This document shows, one piece after another, positions 53,633 to 62,972 of a stretch of 64,000 bases of DNA. Source of the stretch: G963676655 sp963676655. Lineage in GTDB: Bacteria > Verrucomicrobiota > Lentisphaeria > Victivallales > Victivallaceae. The first letter of the stretch is position 1. The number at the start of each line of letters is the position of its first letter. Below the pieces are notes generated by a model, which saw nothing but the letters and a program-made list of their open reading frames with translations, was not told the DNA's origin and did no database searches. The DNA is taken from NCBI GenBank assembly GCA_963676655.2, contig CAXXKX010000004.1, positions 310,001 to 374,000 of the forward strand, written 5' to 3'. Position numbers and translations under genes: made by a program.

Positions 53633-54697
53633 TTACAGCCATTTTTTCCGGCGGAAGAACAACAGCATTCCAAAAACAATTGCAACCATTACTCCGAGGG
53701 CGATAAAATAACCGTAGCGCCATTTCAGTTCCGGCATAAATTCAAAGTTCATTCCGTAGATGCCGGCGACAAACGTAAGCGGAATAAAAATGGTTGCAAT
53801 CAGGGTCAAAACCTTCATTACCTCATTCATCCGGTTGCTGACGCTTGAAAGATAAATTTCAAGAAGGCCGGAGATCATTTCACGGGTAGATTCGGCGTTG
53901 TCGAAGATCATCAGCATATGACTGTCGACATCGATAAAATATTTTTCGGTGTCAGGAGTCATAATAGAACAATCATTGCCGCGGACCGCATGGATCATTT
54001 CCCGCATCGGCCAGATGGATTTACGCATTGCCGCGCTGATTCGTTTCAACTGTTGAAGTTCGCCCAGCATTGACGGCTCGGGATTGGAGATGATCCGCTC
54101 CTCTATCTGCTCCAGAGTGCTGCTTAAATTGTTGATGAACATGAAATAGTAGTCAACCGCCAGGTCAAGATGGCAGAAAGCCAGATAATCCACGCCTCTT
54201 GAGCATATCCGTCCCTGACTGTTGACGACCCGTTCGATCAGCGGGTTAAGAGAATTGTTATCCGAGGTCAGGAACGTAATGAAAATATTTTTTGCGGCGA
54301 CGAAACAGGTCGCTGTCATCGCGAACCGGTCATCCTTCACCATAAGGGGAAACTTGGCCGAGGCAAACAGCGAAGAGTCGCTGATGAAGTATCCGGGCCT
54401 GAGCAAAGCGCAGTTTTGAATATCTTCCAGTACCAGTGAATCCAGGTTGAGGTGCTTGCCTATTTCCTGCAGTGATTTTGTTGACGGGAGTCCTCTGTAA
54501 ATTAACCAGGTTACTTTGTCGTCGGAACACTGAGTTAATACTTCAGATAACTTAACGTTTTTTTTCCGTTCAACTTTTTCGGCGTTGTAGCTAATTACCT
54601 CCAGGCTGGTCAACGTGGTGGTCGCCTGTGAATTCAAGTATCCGGGCTGCTTGCCGAAAGACTCATATTTCGATTTAATCGTCGTCAGGCTTATCAT
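53633..54697 (-). CDS. CorA-family magnesium/divalent cation transporter
   Basis: A 354-residue pentameric channel protein: large cytoplasmic amino domain, then two transmembrane helices with the selectivity motif GMN (IYGMNFEFMPEL) and a short basic tail ending RRKKWL. AGGAGG precedes the ATG, which lies inside the end of the upstream mscS gene (23-base overlap), so the two are translationally linked. It is the last gene of the channel operon. Substrate could be magnesium or another divalent ion; position in an osmotic operon suggests ion balance. Confidence 0.93.
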   Translation of the reverse strand: MISLTTIKSKYESFGKQPGYLNSQATTTLTSLEVISYNAEKVERKKNVKLSEVLTQCSDDKVTWLIYRGLPSTKSLQEIGKHLNLDSLVLEDIQNCALLRPGYFISDSSLFASAKFPLMVKDDRFAMTATCFVAAKNIFITFLTSDNNSLNPLIERVVNSQGRICSRGVDYLAFCHLDLAVDYYFMFINNLSSTLEQIEERIISNPEPSMLGELQQLKRISAAMRKSIWPMREMIHAVRGNDCSIMTPDTEKYFIDVDSHMLMIFDNAESTREMISGLLEIYLSSVSNRMNEVMKVLTLIATIFIPLTFVAGIYGMNFEFMPELKWRYGYFIALGVMVAIVFGMLLFFRRKKWL

Positions 54698-55550
54698 TGT
54701 TTTCCGCCTCCTTTACTTGCTGGTTGGCTACCATTGTCACCGGGAACGGTTCGGTCACCGAACCGGTGTACAAGGTACGATGCGGGAACGGTATTTCGAT
54801 TCCTTCTTCATCAAATCTCCGCTTGATTTCCTTAAGAATTGAATTGCGCAGAACCATATAATCAGTTTTTTCAAACCAGATGCCGAAAAGGATATCCTGG
54901 GAAGAGTCCATAAATCCTTTGAAAATCAACACCGGCTCCGGTTCATCCAGGCAATAGGGGTTTTTCGCCGCAATATCTCTCAGAATATTAAATACCTGGT
55001 CAACGTCGTCCTTATATGATATCCCGATATTCAGATCGAGCCTGCGAATCGGAAAACGGGTTATATTGGTAAAATTAGCTTTCATCACCTGTTCATTCGG
55101 AATGCGGATCAAACGGTTGTCGAAGGTTCTAAGATTAACCGACAGCAGGTCCATCGAAAAAACAATGCCGGACTTATTTTCCACTTCGATCAAATCACCG
55201 ATCTGGAACGGTTTTTCCCATAGCAGGAACAAGCCGCTGATAATATTCGACAGACTGTTCTGGGCCGCGAAACTGATCGCGATAGCGGCAATCCCGGCCG
55301 CGCCGAAGAATGCGGACAACCTGATATCCAATTGCTGCATTACCACCAATGCGACAATTACAAAACCGCCGTAATTAATGACTTTTTGCAGTACGAGCAG
55401 TGATTGCGGCAGCAGTTTATTTTTCAACCAGCGTTTGGTGATCCTGGTGATAACGAAAAGGACAATGAAGCCGACAATGATTGTCAGCGATACTCGGTTT
55501 ATCATTCCGCTGTGAGCATTGTAAAGTTTTAGCAGTCCGTCAAGAAACAT
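54675..55550 (-). CDS. MscS-family small-conductance mechanosensitive channel (short form)
   Basis: A 291-residue channel that opens under membrane tension to release solutes. Hydrophobic helices near 18-37 and 55-80 precede the pore helix (FFGAAGIAAIAISFAAQNSL), followed by FLLWEKPFQIGDLIEV of the beta domain and a mixed carboxy domain, as in E. coli MscS (286). The tail DKPDDD is acidic. It starts 10 bases after the DUF432 gene and overlaps corA. Confidence 0.93.
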   Translation of the reverse strand: MFLDGLLKLYNAHSGMINRVSLTIIVGFIVLFVITRITKRWLKNKLLPQSLLVLQKVINYGGFVIVALVVMQQLDIRLSAFFGAAGIAAIAISFAAQNSLSNIISGLFLLWEKPFQIGDLIEVENKSGIVFSMDLLSVNLRTFDNRLIRIPNEQVMKANFTNITRFPIRRLDLNIGISYKDDVDQVFNILRDIAAKNPYCLDEPEPVLIFKGFMDSSQDILFGIWFEKTDYMVLRNSILKEIKRRFDEEGIEIPFPHRTLYTGSVTEPFPVTMVANQQVKEAENNDKPDDD

Positions 55551-55560
55551 CTTTCAATCC

Positions 55561-56328
55561 TTAAATTGTTTTGAATGATTTAAATATCAGCCCCTGATTG
55601 CTTTTCATCCTGGGAGGGGTGATCTGAGCACTTCCGTTCAGCGCCGGAGGAACATAATTAATTTTGCTCATTTTATCTTTATCTATATAACGCATTTTAC
55701 ATACCGACGTATGCAGTATTTTCTCTTCAGAGGAGTTGAACAACCCCATATACTCGGTTCTCAGGCAAAGCCGGTCAAAGCGCAATACTTCGGTCGAACG
55801 GTTTTCAATTTCGATAGTGCAGATAGCGTGGGTAGGGGGTATTTTTACTTTAGCTTTTGAAGACAATACCTGGCTTTTAAGGGAGTATCCCAATATTCCC
55901 TCGTGCGGCTCCCCGAACCAGGTTTTTGACAGGACCGTGAGGAGATATTCCGCTACGTTGACTTCATTTATTGCCAGACCGATTGACAATGGAATTGAGC
56001 AATAGGCCAGCGTATCCTGTCCCGGCAGGATATGTTGGCAAACATCCGGTTTCAGGACCACCGGATGATCGGGCAGGCCTAAAGAAAACGTGATATAGGA
56101 GTGCTCCGGTTTCCATGCCGCTTTGTGCCACTCCGTTTCAAATTTTTCCTTCAATAATTTTGATACACCAACATAACGACTGCGCATCAATAATTCCGAA
56201 TCATCGTCTGATAACTTTAATTCCAGTTCCAATTGGCCGATTTTTATTTCCAGATGTTTATCTTTATTGAGATAAATTTTCCGGCCGAGATATTTGCTGA
56301 TGAAATCTTCTGTCGTTATCTTGCTCAT
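55561..56328 (-). CDS. DUF432-like protein
   Basis: A 255-residue soluble protein, beta-rich, with no signal peptide or membrane helix. The pattern PVVLKPDVCQHILPGQDTLA, IPLSIGLAINEVN and FGEPHEGILGYSLKSQ, plus its place between two mscS genes, fits DUF432, a domain found beside MscS-type channels in archaea and bacteria. Function unknown; it may be a cytoplasmic accessory or sensor of the channels. Gaps of 10 and 21 bases to its neighbours point to one transcript. Family assignment is from memory and context. Confidence 0.6.
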   Translation of the reverse strand: MSKITTEDFISKYLGRKIYLNKDKHLEIKIGQLELELKLSDDDSELLMRSRYVGVSKLLKEKFETEWHKAAWKPEHSYITFSLGLPDHPVVLKPDVCQHILPGQDTLAYCSIPLSIGLAINEVNVAEYLLTVLSKTWFGEPHEGILGYSLKSQVLSSKAKVKIPPTHAICTIEIENRSTEVLRFDRLCLRTEYMGLFNSSEEKILHTSVCKMRYIDKDKMSKINYVPPALNGSAQITPPRMKSNQGLIFKSFKTI

Positions 56329-56349
56329 ATTATATCCAACCTGTCCTTC

Positions 56350-57411
56350 TTATACTTCATTGCCTTCGCCGGCTATCGAGCGGGTGAACGGAGCTTCTTC
56401 CCGGTAGTGAACGTATGACGACGGGATGGCAAATCTGACTTTCGGGTATTGCTCTTTGAATTTCCGCAGCAGTTCTTCAATAATCGCGGTTGATATCTCC
56501 TGGCGTCTGGCCGGAATAGTATGATAACGCAGTCTGACCAGAATGCCCCAATCCAGAAACTCGGCCCGGATGAACGGTTCTTCTTTGGTAACGGCGATTA
56601 TCTCTTTAGTGGCGCTTTTCGCGACTGAAACCATAATTTCTTTTGCCAGTTCCCAGTCGGAATCGAAAGTCAGACGCACCGGAACTTCGTCCAGCATGTA
56701 TTGCTGGTCCAGGGTGTAGTTGATGATGACATTCTGGAACAGGATCGCGTTGGGAATCAGAATGCCGCGCCCTGAGCGTTCCTCGCCGGCTATCGAGCCG
56801 CCAACCTGGTTCAGGATCACATGGGTCAGGGTGATGCTGGTGACATCGCCGGTCATCCCGGCTATTACCACCCGGTCGTTAACCTTGAATGGTTTTTTTA
56901 AAACGATCATCAGCCAGGCGGCGATTCCCGTAACCGGCTGCTGCAGCGACCAGCCCAGCATCATGCCCAAGAAGCCTGCCGTCAAACCCAGTACCCTGAA
57001 TGAACCGGACAGCGCAATCAATACCAGAACCGCGATTACAAACTTCCATAATTTATTCCAGATACCCATGAAAGTCGTGACATTTTCCTGATAAAAAGCT
57101 CTTTGCTCCAGACTCTTTTTCATCAGGCCGCTGGTGTATTTTTTCAGCGCCAGTAAGACTGCTAAAGTCAGCAATGCCAGAATTATCGGGCGGTATTGCG
57201 AATTTTCCGAAAAATATTTTTCATATATGCCAACGGACTTTTGATCCGAATCCGGTATTTTCTGTTCAACCTTTGCCGCTGGTTTTGCTTTATCTTCAAC
57301 CGGCATCATTTGTCCATGCATGGTGAACCCGGCAACCAGGCATAGAGTGATAATGGTCAGCCGGAGATAACCGGATATTCTTGAAGCATAACTGTAATTC
57401 AAATTTTTCAC
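56350..57411 (-). CDS. MscS-family mechanosensitive channel with signal peptide
   Basis: A 353-residue MscS-type channel. The start is taken as GTG at 57409-57411 with GAGGG 8 bases upstream, giving a signal peptide (YLRLTIITLCLVAGFTMHG); a TTG 18 codons earlier is possible but has no ribosome site. After a linker there are helices near LALLTLAVLLAL and FVIAVLVLIALSGSF, a pore-like helix (GLTAGFLGMMLGWSLQQPVT) and KKPFKVNDRVVIAG of the beta domain. It leads the operon mscS, DUF432, mscS, corA. Having two different MscS types together suggests graded response to osmotic shock or a mixed function. Confidence 0.88.
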   Translation of the reverse strand: MKNLNYSYASRISGYLRLTIITLCLVAGFTMHGQMMPVEDKAKPAAKVEQKIPDSDQKSVGIYEKYFSENSQYRPIILALLTLAVLLALKKYTSGLMKKSLEQRAFYQENVTTFMGIWNKLWKFVIAVLVLIALSGSFRVLGLTAGFLGMMLGWSLQQPVTGIAAWLMIVLKKPFKVNDRVVIAGMTGDVTSITLTHVILNQVGGSIAGEERSGRGILIPNAILFQNVIINYTLDQQYMLDEVPVRLTFDSDWELAKEIMVSVAKSATKEIIAVTKEEPFIRAEFLDWGILVRLRYHTIPARRQEISTAIIEELLRKFKEQYPKVRFAIPSSYVHYREEAPFTRSIAGEGNEV

Positions 57412-57683
57412 TTTCGCATCCCTCAAAAAATTATTAACTTTGCTAATCAAGGTCACTAAACTCAAATCGGAGTTTAGAAAATAACATAAAAAAATTCATA
57501 ACCGCATAATAAAATATATTACATATTTCAATACTTTCAATTCTTTAACATTAAAGAGTGCGAATATTGCCATGCACTAATGCCGACCGAACTAACTCCT
57601 AACCCATTTAAAATACTTGCTTTATAGTTGTCTGTTTTATGACGGTCATTCCGGTAAATAGATCTGATTTTTTGAAATTGCAC
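57412..57683. other. Divergent region between the channel operon and module 3
   Basis: AT-rich; contains no gene. A promoter for the leftward mscS gene was not clearly seen. The module 3 promoter begins at 57684. Confidence 0.45.
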
Positions 57684-57712
57684 TTGACATATTCGCGATA
57701 GTCATGTATTAT
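57684..57712 (+). promoter_or_regulatory. Sigma-70 promoter of carbohydrate module 3
   Basis: TTGACA (57684-57689), 17-base spacer, TATTAT (57707-57712), 72 bases before the GntR start codon. Confidence 0.75.
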
Positions 57713-57723
57713 AACCATACAAT

Positions 57724-57737
57724 CTGGACCGGTCCAG
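57724..57737. promoter_or_regulatory. Palindromic operator of the module 3 GntR regulator
   Basis: CTGGACCGGTCCAG is a perfect 14-base palindrome just after the -10 box, followed by a further half-repeat GTCCAGTCC to 57745. Its position at the transcript start suggests autoregulation by the GntR protein encoded next. Confidence 0.65.
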
Positions 57738-57783
57738 TCCAGTCCAAGAGGAATTCATATATCAAATTTGGAAAGACAAGTTT

Positions 57784-58863
57784 ATGGAGTTATTGGATAT
57801 TCAGCAAAATGAAGCGCTTCATATTGTTTTAAAAAAGCATTATCAGGAATTAATTAAATCCGGACAACTGAAGCCGGGAGAAAAATTACCGGGCGAACGG
57901 GCGATCGCGGATAAATATTCCGTCAGTCGCTGGACTGTTGTCGAAGCCTTGAAATTACTGGAACAGGAAAATTATATTAAACGCATTGACCGCAGGGGAG
58001 CGTTTGTGAATGATCCCGACGCGGCAAAATCGACTGCCGTTAATATCATCTATGCTCTGCCGGAAGGAGAGATCAGTGAGGCGAATCTGGGCTTTTCAAG
58101 ATGGCAGCGGCACCACGAAATACAAACCGGCCTGATGGCGGGGATGCGTAAGTTCGGTCTGAATCTGCAACTGGTTGATCCGGCCGGATTCACTTTAGAT
58201 ACCGCGGTTGAAATGTTTGCCCGGTCCGATGGAGTCATTTTCTGGGATACAGTTCAGGAAGAGCTTCTCAGACGTTTGACGCAGCGCGGCGTAAATTGCG
58301 TGGTAATGGCTCCTTCATCCAGAATGCCGGGATTTTCCAGTGTCGGTTACGGGCGCGAAGAGGGGATAAAGATGGTTTCTGATTTTATCATCGAAAATAA
58401 ATATAAATCGGTCGGATTTCTGGTCGGTTCAAGTCTGGCGGAACGTGCTGCGAGAATCAAGATGAATCTGGAAGTTTCCGGGGTTAAAACCTCTCCGGGA
58501 TGGATTTACCCGATGGGAGATTGTTCAATTAACGAGGGATATGACATTTTGAGTTCTGTCCTTTCCCGCGACCTGGAATCGCTGCCTGAATTACTCTACT
58601 GTGACCAGATGATTTTTCCGATTCCATTGTTGCGGGTGATCTATGAACGCGGTTGGAAGCTGGGGCGGGACATTAAAGTTATGTCCTATACCTGTCGTCA
58701 GGCGATCACCAATATCAGCCCCGATTTGACTTATGTACGGATTCCGTATTTTGAAATGGGGTTTAATGCCTGTGAGTTGATAAAGAAAATGTTCACGAGC
58801 CATGATAATACAATAACTCATATTAAAATTCCGCCGGAACTGGTAAGAAGTATTTCGGCTTGA
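57784..58863 (+). CDS. GntR/LacI hybrid transcriptional regulator, module 3
   Basis: A 359-residue regulator: GntR winged helix (LKPGEKLPGERAIADKYSVS, then RWTVVEALKLLEQENYIKRI) and a LacI-like effector domain (NIIYALPEGEISEANLGF onward; late GRDIKVMSYTC in place of the usual GYD). It heads module 3, its own promoter carrying a perfect palindrome. The next gene begins 11 bases after its stop, so it is co-transcribed with the BNR_4 genes. Confidence 0.9.
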   Translation: MELLDIQQNEALHIVLKKHYQELIKSGQLKPGEKLPGERAIADKYSVSRWTVVEALKLLEQENYIKRIDRRGAFVNDPDAAKSTAVNIIYALPEGEISEANLGFSRWQRHHEIQTGLMAGMRKFGLNLQLVDPAGFTLDTAVEMFARSDGVIFWDTVQEELLRRLTQRGVNCVVMAPSSRMPGFSSVGYGREEGIKMVSDFIIENKYKSVGFLVGSSLAERAARIKMNLEVSGVKTSPGWIYPMGDCSINEGYDILSSVLSRDLESLPELLYCDQMIFPIPLLRVIYERGWKLGRDIKVMSYTCRQAITNISPDLTYVRIPYFEMGFNACELIKKMFTSHDNTITHIKIPPELVRSISA

Positions 58864-58873
58864 GTTAAGAGAA

Positions 58874-61183
58874 ATGAATAACTTGTCACAAAAAAATAAA
58901 TTGTTAAGCGTAACTATGGCTTTTGGGGCCTTGTGCGGTATTGCGTTTTCAGGATTCGCGGCTGAAAATAAAATCGGGAGAGCTCCGATCATTCATGGTA
59001 AGAACTTCCGCCATGAGCATGAATTATTTAATTACGATCCGGGTTTCTATCCCAATGTGGTCTCATTTGACAAGCGGAATCGCCCTTATATCCGCAGCAG
59101 GGCAAAAGTTCCTTGCGTGCAGACCATCGATCAAGCCGGCAAATTATATAAAATTAATTTCTGCGCCGCTATTAAAAAACAGTATCCGCAATGGAATGGA
59201 CGCATTGAGGTTGGCCCGTTTGCCGAAGAGCGGGTTGCAATAGACGATGCTGGCAATATATATATTGTGGCCGACTTGAGTCGAAGTAATTTGCGCTGTT
59301 CTTTGCTGCTGGCTTCGACTGATCATGGCAAAACCTGGAACTGCTTAAAACTGCCCGGGCGTAGTTACCGTTACCTGCTTGAAGCTCCGGACGGTAATAA
59401 CGATAAATCTAATCCCCCGGCTATGCTGGGACTTGAACGCAAAAAGAAAACATTGAATTTACTGCTGCCTGAATGGTCAAAAGACCATAAATTGAAAATC
59501 GGCCATAATGTAATAATTTCCCAAAACTCGCTTTTTGGCGGGCAGCATTCAGGCGGCGGTAACGGTTGTTTCTCAAAGGGCGATAAAGTTTATGTTGTCT
59601 GGCCGGACAGTATTGCGGTTCCCGGTAAAGACGGCACGCCGCAATATATAGCAGTCTATGATCGCAAAAAGCGTCAACTGAGTTCTCCGGTGTTCCTGGG
59701 CAGTAACGGTCATGGACCTCCCGATCCGCACAATATTCCCGCGGTAACCATGGATTCGAAAGGTTATCTGCATTGCATTCTGGGCTCGCATCATGACGCG
59801 TTTAAATATACCAGTTCATTAAAGCCTTTGGACATCAACGGCGGTTGGACAAAACTTATTTCAATCGGTACTCCAAAGCGTAAGATAGCGGAAGGCAGTT
59901 ATACTTATGCTGGATTGAATTGCGACCGTTTTGATAATTTACACGTATCCGCGCGCTGGGCCGGCAACGGCTACATCAACCGGCTGGTTTATATGCGCAA
60001 GAAATGCGGCGGAATTTGGGAGCCACACAAAATACTGGTCCAGCCGTTTCGCTGTAATTACAGCGTGTTCTACCACAAACAGGCCATTGACCGGCGCGGG
60101 CGACTTTTCATTAATTATGTTACTTTTGCCAATCATATGGTTAAGGCTGACGCGGAGGCCTATAACCGGAAATGGCCGCAGGATAAACTGCCGCTCCCGG
60201 CTGATCTCGATCAATATGTCAACGGGTATAATTTCTCAAGAAACGCTGACGGTTCGCGGGCTAAGATTAAACCGGTCTGGCACGACCCGGCAATTCTGGT
60301 CAGCGGCAATAATGGAGATACATGGCGACTGGCGGTTATGGCGGATTTGGCCCCGGCGCGAGGTGGTTGTAAAAACAAGGCAGTGGAAATTAATTCAATC
60401 GGTATGCCTTTAAAAAAGATTATGCCCGGGCATTTTCTGATGGGAGATATTGCCGGCGATGCCGATGAAAAACCTTTGCATCCGGTTACGATTACCCGTC
60501 CATTTAACATCGGCCAATATGAAGTACGGGTAAAAGACTTTAAAAAATTTATTACCGATACCGGTTATAAAACGGAATTGGAACGAACTCCGGTCAAAAC
60601 TCATTACTCGTGGTTTATTGATGGTTTTTCCCCGCTCAGGAACGGTTCATGGCGTAATCCTGGATACAAGCAGAACGATGACTATCCGGTGACGATGCTT
60701 ACTCCCGGAGATATGCAGGCATATTGTCACTGGTTGAGTAAAAAGGAAAATTGCCGGTATCGCCTGCCGACTGAAGCGGAATGGGAATATGTCTGTCGGG
60801 CCGGAAGCGGGACAAAATACAGTTTTGGCAACAACTCCGCCCAATTATCCGATTATGCCTGGTATCGCAAGAACAGCGGAAATCACCCGCATGAAGTCGG
60901 CAAATTGGCTCCGAATGCCTGGGGATTATATGATATGCACGGCAATCTCTGGGAGTTGTGCAAAGATTATTATGGCGCATATTCAGATTTACCACAAGTT
61001 AATCCGGCAGGAAATAAGTCTGTGATCAGCGGCCATAGTTTGCGCGGCGGCAGTTGGCTGGACGACATGCATGGTGAGGGAGACGGATTCAATCTGCGTT
61101 CAGCCGCCAGATATTACATGGTTTTTTCCCGAGTTCAGACAAATTGGATGGGGTTTAGAATAGTAAAGGAAATAAAAGAATGA
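58874..61183 (+). CDS. Secreted BNR_4 propeller protein fused to an FGE/SUMF1-like domain
   Basis: A 769-residue protein with a signal peptide (TMAFGALCGIAFSGFAA). Residues about 35-500 match the BNR_4 type of beta-propeller (YPNVVSFDKRNRPYIRS, ASTDHGKTWNCLKLPG, SLKPLDINGGWTKL, NNGDTWRLAV; Asp-box-like motifs). Residues about 507-769 are a sulfatase-modifying-factor/FGE-sulfatase domain (MPGHFLMGD, YRLPTEAEWEYVCRAG, WGLYDMHGNLWELCKDYY, RGGSW, GFRIV). The two active-site cysteines of true formylglycine-generating enzymes are missing after GGSW, so it is probably not a sulfatase maturase; a binding or EgtB-like role is possible. It overlaps the next BNR_4 gene by 4 bases (ATGA). Confidence 0.85.
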   Translation: MNNLSQKNKLLSVTMAFGALCGIAFSGFAAENKIGRAPIIHGKNFRHEHELFNYDPGFYPNVVSFDKRNRPYIRSRAKVPCVQTIDQAGKLYKINFCAAIKKQYPQWNGRIEVGPFAEERVAIDDAGNIYIVADLSRSNLRCSLLLASTDHGKTWNCLKLPGRSYRYLLEAPDGNNDKSNPPAMLGLERKKKTLNLLLPEWSKDHKLKIGHNVIISQNSLFGGQHSGGGNGCFSKGDKVYVVWPDSIAVPGKDGTPQYIAVYDRKKRQLSSPVFLGSNGHGPPDPHNIPAVTMDSKGYLHCILGSHHDAFKYTSSLKPLDINGGWTKLISIGTPKRKIAEGSYTYAGLNCDRFDNLHVSARWAGNGYINRLVYMRKKCGGIWEPHKILVQPFRCNYSVFYHKQAIDRRGRLFINYVTFANHMVKADAEAYNRKWPQDKLPLPADLDQYVNGYNFSRNADGSRAKIKPVWHDPAILVSGNNGDTWRLAVMADLAPARGGCKNKAVEINSIGMPLKKIMPGHFLMGDIAGDADEKPLHPVTITRPFNIGQYEVRVKDFKKFITDTGYKTELERTPVKTHYSWFIDGFSPLRNGSWRNPGYKQNDDYPVTMLTPGDMQAYCHWLSKKENCRYRLPTEAEWEYVCRAGSGTKYSFGNNSAQLSDYAWYRKNSGNHPHEVGKLAPNAWGLYDMHGNLWELCKDYYGAYSDLPQVNPAGNKSVISGHSLRGGSWLDDMHGEGDGFNLRSAARYYMVFSRVQTNWMGFRIVKEIKE

Positions 61184-62625
61184 TCAAAGCAATAAGCATA
61201 ATTCTCTGGGGGATAAGCGGGGCGGTTTTAAACGCGGCTCCTTCTCCGGAATTGAAAACGGTCGTAAAAACGCCGATTGTTCATAAAAAATATTTTCAGG
61301 GAGAAAGAGAACGGTTCGGTTACAACCCGGCCTTTGTTCCTAATGTCGTCACATTTGGTCCGGATAATGAGCCGTATATCAGGACGATCGGAGAGAAACC
61401 CGTGATCCAGACTTTGGATAAAAACGGTAATTGGATAAATCTGGATTTTACCGGCGCGATCAAAAAGCAGTTTCCCAAATGGAACGGAGTAATAAAAAAT
61501 GGTGACTTTACCGATGAAAGGATTATCTTTGACGATTCCGGCAATGCTTATATGATTGTTGAAACCGGGCGCAGTAATTTACATCGGGCGTTACTGCTGT
61601 TCTCAAAGGATCGCTGCCGGACCTGGAAAATCTACCGTCTGCCCGGAAAAGAATTCTACCGGTTGGAAGGCAGAAGGGGGCACAATCAACTAAACCACCC
61701 GCCGGTCATAGTTCACGGTGACAACAAAAAACATGCATTGGAAATAATTGTTCCCCGCATCAATTCCAAAGGGGATATTTCTTTGTCCAAACCGGTCATT
61801 GTTTCTGATAATTCATTATTTACCGCCATTCATTCCGGAGGCGAATGCGTCGAATCGGTCGGCGATAAAGTTTATATTGTCTGGGCCCGGGTCGAGAAAA
61901 AAACTGAAATAGACGGCAGCACCCCGCAATGTATTGCGGTTTATGACCGGAAAACCGGCAAAGTGAGTAAACCGGTTTTGCTCGGGGCAAATGGCATAGA
62001 GGAAAAGCCTGACCCGCATAATCTCCCGTCCATGGCGATTGATTCCAAAGGTTATATCCATGTAATCCTCGGCGCGCATCATCACCCTTTCAAATACACC
62101 CGTTCATTAAAACCTTTGGACATCAACGGCGGTTGGACCAGTCCAGTTTATATCGGCAAACAAAAAACGAAGAGGCGTCAGGGCAGCTATACATATGCCG
62201 CATTGTATTGTGATCAAAAAGACAATCTGCATCTTATTTCCCGCTGGGCCGGCAACAGGTATCTTTTCAGACTGGTTTATATGCGGAAGAAACCGGGAGA
62301 AAACTGGGAAGAACAGCAATGTCTGGTCGAGCCTTTTCACAATAATTATGCCTGCTGGTATCACAAACTGACTGCTGATCGCAAAGACCGGCTTTTTCTG
62401 AAATACAGAACCTATATCAATCATTTTGACCGCAAGACCCTTGAGGCATATGATAAAAAATGGCCGCAGGAGAAAATCAAAGACAAGCAAAGGGGAAAAT
62501 GGAGAGGAAATCCACGACACCAAATAGGTAAATTCAAAGTCAAGGCCCATGATCCGGTAATTCTTATGTCAGATGATAACGGACAGACCTGGCGTATCGC
62601 CATAACAAAAGATTTTCGGCAATAA
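61180..62625 (+). CDS. Secreted BNR_4 beta-propeller protein
   Basis: A 481-residue protein with a signal peptide (MIKAISIILWGISGAVLNAA) and the same BNR_4 propeller as residues 35-500 of the gene upstream, about half identical by eye (for example FVPNVVTFGPDNEPYIRT, RSLKPLDINGGWTSPVYIG, QGSYTYAALYCDQKDNLHLI), but no FGE-like tail. The family includes polysaccharide lyases and other glycan-active propellers; catalytic residues cannot be assigned here. Its ATG overlaps the stop of the fusion gene, so the pair is translated together, perhaps acting on the same glycan. Confidence 0.85.
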   Translation: MIKAISIILWGISGAVLNAAPSPELKTVVKTPIVHKKYFQGERERFGYNPAFVPNVVTFGPDNEPYIRTIGEKPVIQTLDKNGNWINLDFTGAIKKQFPKWNGVIKNGDFTDERIIFDDSGNAYMIVETGRSNLHRALLLFSKDRCRTWKIYRLPGKEFYRLEGRRGHNQLNHPPVIVHGDNKKHALEIIVPRINSKGDISLSKPVIVSDNSLFTAIHSGGECVESVGDKVYIVWARVEKKTEIDGSTPQCIAVYDRKTGKVSKPVLLGANGIEEKPDPHNLPSMAIDSKGYIHVILGAHHHPFKYTRSLKPLDINGGWTSPVYIGKQKTKRRQGSYTYAALYCDQKDNLHLISRWAGNRYLFRLVYMRKKPGENWEEQQCLVEPFHNNYACWYHKLTADRKDRLFLKYRTYINHFDRKTLEAYDKKWPQEKIKDKQRGKWRGNPRHQIGKFKVKAHDPVILMSDDNGQTWRIAITKDFRQ

Positions 62626-62972
62626 CCAAATTAACAGGAGAAACGATAGGATAAAGTAAAAGTTTTTGATTCTATGAAAGAACATCTTTAATTTTGATAA
62701 AATGTTTATTAGGAATATGTTAAAACGAAAATTATAACTTGAAATTGCTGCTGATACGCTTTACAATTCTATTAGCGCAAGTCATCTCAAATTAATCGAT
62801 TGGTCTCGTTTAATGATTTTTGGATGACATACATTATGCAATTAAAAAATTGGAGTTGTGAAACATGACGGAACAAAAACAACAAGACGGTCGCCTGGAA
62901 AAGAAATCCATTTTTTTCAGAGGAAGCAGCTTTTTAACAGCAAATTTTTGTAAGACAATAAGGAGAAGAAAA
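62626..62972. other. Spacer before the module 3 pseudopilin gene
   Basis: 347 bases, AT-rich. The reading frame of the pseudopilin stays open back to an ATG at 62865 with GGAG about 11 bases upstream, which would add a 36-residue leader; the start at 62973 has a better ribosome site. No clear terminator or promoter. Confidence 0.45.

Noticed and set aside
58874..61183. FGE-like domain as the maturase of the two sulfatases
   Set aside because: It is fused to a signal peptide and propeller, and lacks the two active-site cysteines after GGSW; the sulfatases appear cytoplasmic.
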